Positions 63,913 through 64,000 of a stretch of 64,000 nucleotides of DNA are shown here, piece after piece (the stretch's first letter is position 1; each line of letters begins with the position of its first letter). Location: NCBI RefSeq assembly GCF_001428625.1, contig NZ_LMIE01000034.1:1-64000 (forward strand). Reading direction: 5' to 3'. The translations under genes and the position numbers were made by a program. The notes below the pieces were generated by a model. The model was not told where the DNA came from. It saw nothing but the letters and a program-made list of their open reading frames with translations, and made no database searches. Origin of the DNA: Hydrogenophaga sp. Root209 (GTDB lineage Bacteria > Pseudomonadota > Gammaproteobacteria > Burkholderiales > Burkholderiaceae_C).

Positions 63913-64000
63913 ATTCGGCTGACTCGCAACACCCCAAGTTCGGCCCGGGCGACGAGGCCCTGGCCGCACTCCCGACGGTCTATCGCGACGACCTTTTCGC
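63909..64000 (+). CDS. SDR paralogue, N-terminal fragment (truncated by window end)
   Basis: Thirty codons of a gene that runs off the right edge. It overlaps the preceding SDR by ATGA. Its FGPGDEALAALPTVYRDDLF lines up with the N-terminus of the preceding SDR (FGFDDEALATRPTVYQSGLF), so this is very likely a tandem copy of the same SDR type. The cofactor-binding motif lies beyond the window. Confidence 0.65.
   Translation, partial: MNSADSQHPKFGPGDEALAALPTVYRDDLF

Overview
The window is a dense, GC-rich catabolic gene cluster from a proteobacterium. Gene style, ribosome binding sites and the IS30-type remnant best fit Betaproteobacteria (Burkholderiales or Rhodocyclales), but this is inference from style only. 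No rRNA, tRNA or CRISPR array was seen. Nearly every gene belongs to acyl-CoA metabolism. I count seven acyl-CoA dehydrogenases, four crotonases, three acyl-CoA synthetases, three MaoC-type hydratases, two thiolase-like/DUF35 pairs, seven SDR genes (one dead, one cut by the window edge), three biotin-dependent acyl-CoA carboxylases, an HMG-CoA-lyase-like enzyme, ETF:quinone oxidoreductase and two branched-chain-type ABC importers.

Layout. 1-95: tail of an unidentified + strand gene. 155-4457 (-): MaoC-like protein, thiolase-like protein, DUF35 protein, acyl-CoA dehydrogenase, hydrolase. 4588-5397 (+): an SDR without the usual catalytic residues. 5406-24265 (-): a long operon read from 24265 downwards: dehydrogenase, crotonase, carboxylase set B, HMG-CoA-lyase-like enzyme, a decayed SDR, carboxylase set A with crotonase and dehydrogenase, then MBL-fold hydrolase, two hot-dog proteins, a dienoyl-CoA-reductase-like SDR, a transglutaminase-like protein, an alpha/beta hydrolase and an acyl-CoA synthetase. 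24422-36821 (+): dienoyl-CoA-reductase-type flavoenzyme, four dehydrogenases (two as a probable heteromer), a second DUF35/thiolase pair, a (3R)-hydroxyacyl-CoA dehydrogenase with a hydratase-2, a crotonase and a CoA-transferase. 37010-45302 (+): ABC importer 1 with an embedded acyl-CoA synthetase and two tandem binding proteins. 45551-50325 (+): BadH-like and BadI-like ring-cleavage enzymes, a TetR regulator, a MaoC hydratase and ETF-QO. 50343-51009: IS30 remnant and a 95-bp palindromic repeat. 51539-64000 (+): ABC importer 2 with its own synthetase and two binding proteins, a split three-gene carboxylase (set C) and two tandem SDRs, the last cut by the window edge.

How it may work together (inference). 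Uptake by either importer would be followed by CoA activation by the adjacent synthetase. BadH-like and BadI-like enzymes, with a cyclohexanecarboxyl-CoA-dehydrogenase-like protein, point to beta-oxidation of an alicyclic acid followed by hydrolytic ring opening. The carboxylase, LiuC/AtuE-type hydratase and HMG-CoA-lyase-like genes are what is needed to get past a beta-methyl branch, as in leucine or acyclic terpenoid breakdown. Together they suggest use of a branched alicyclic or isoprenoid acid, for example a p-menthane-type monoterpene acid. The two Cys-less thiolase/DUF35 pairs could act as retro-aldolases. ETF-QO would pass electrons from the many dehydrogenases to quinone. Palindromic sites of the form CTAACTA-NN-GTTAG precede three of the transcription units and suggest a shared repressor, perhaps the local TetR protein.
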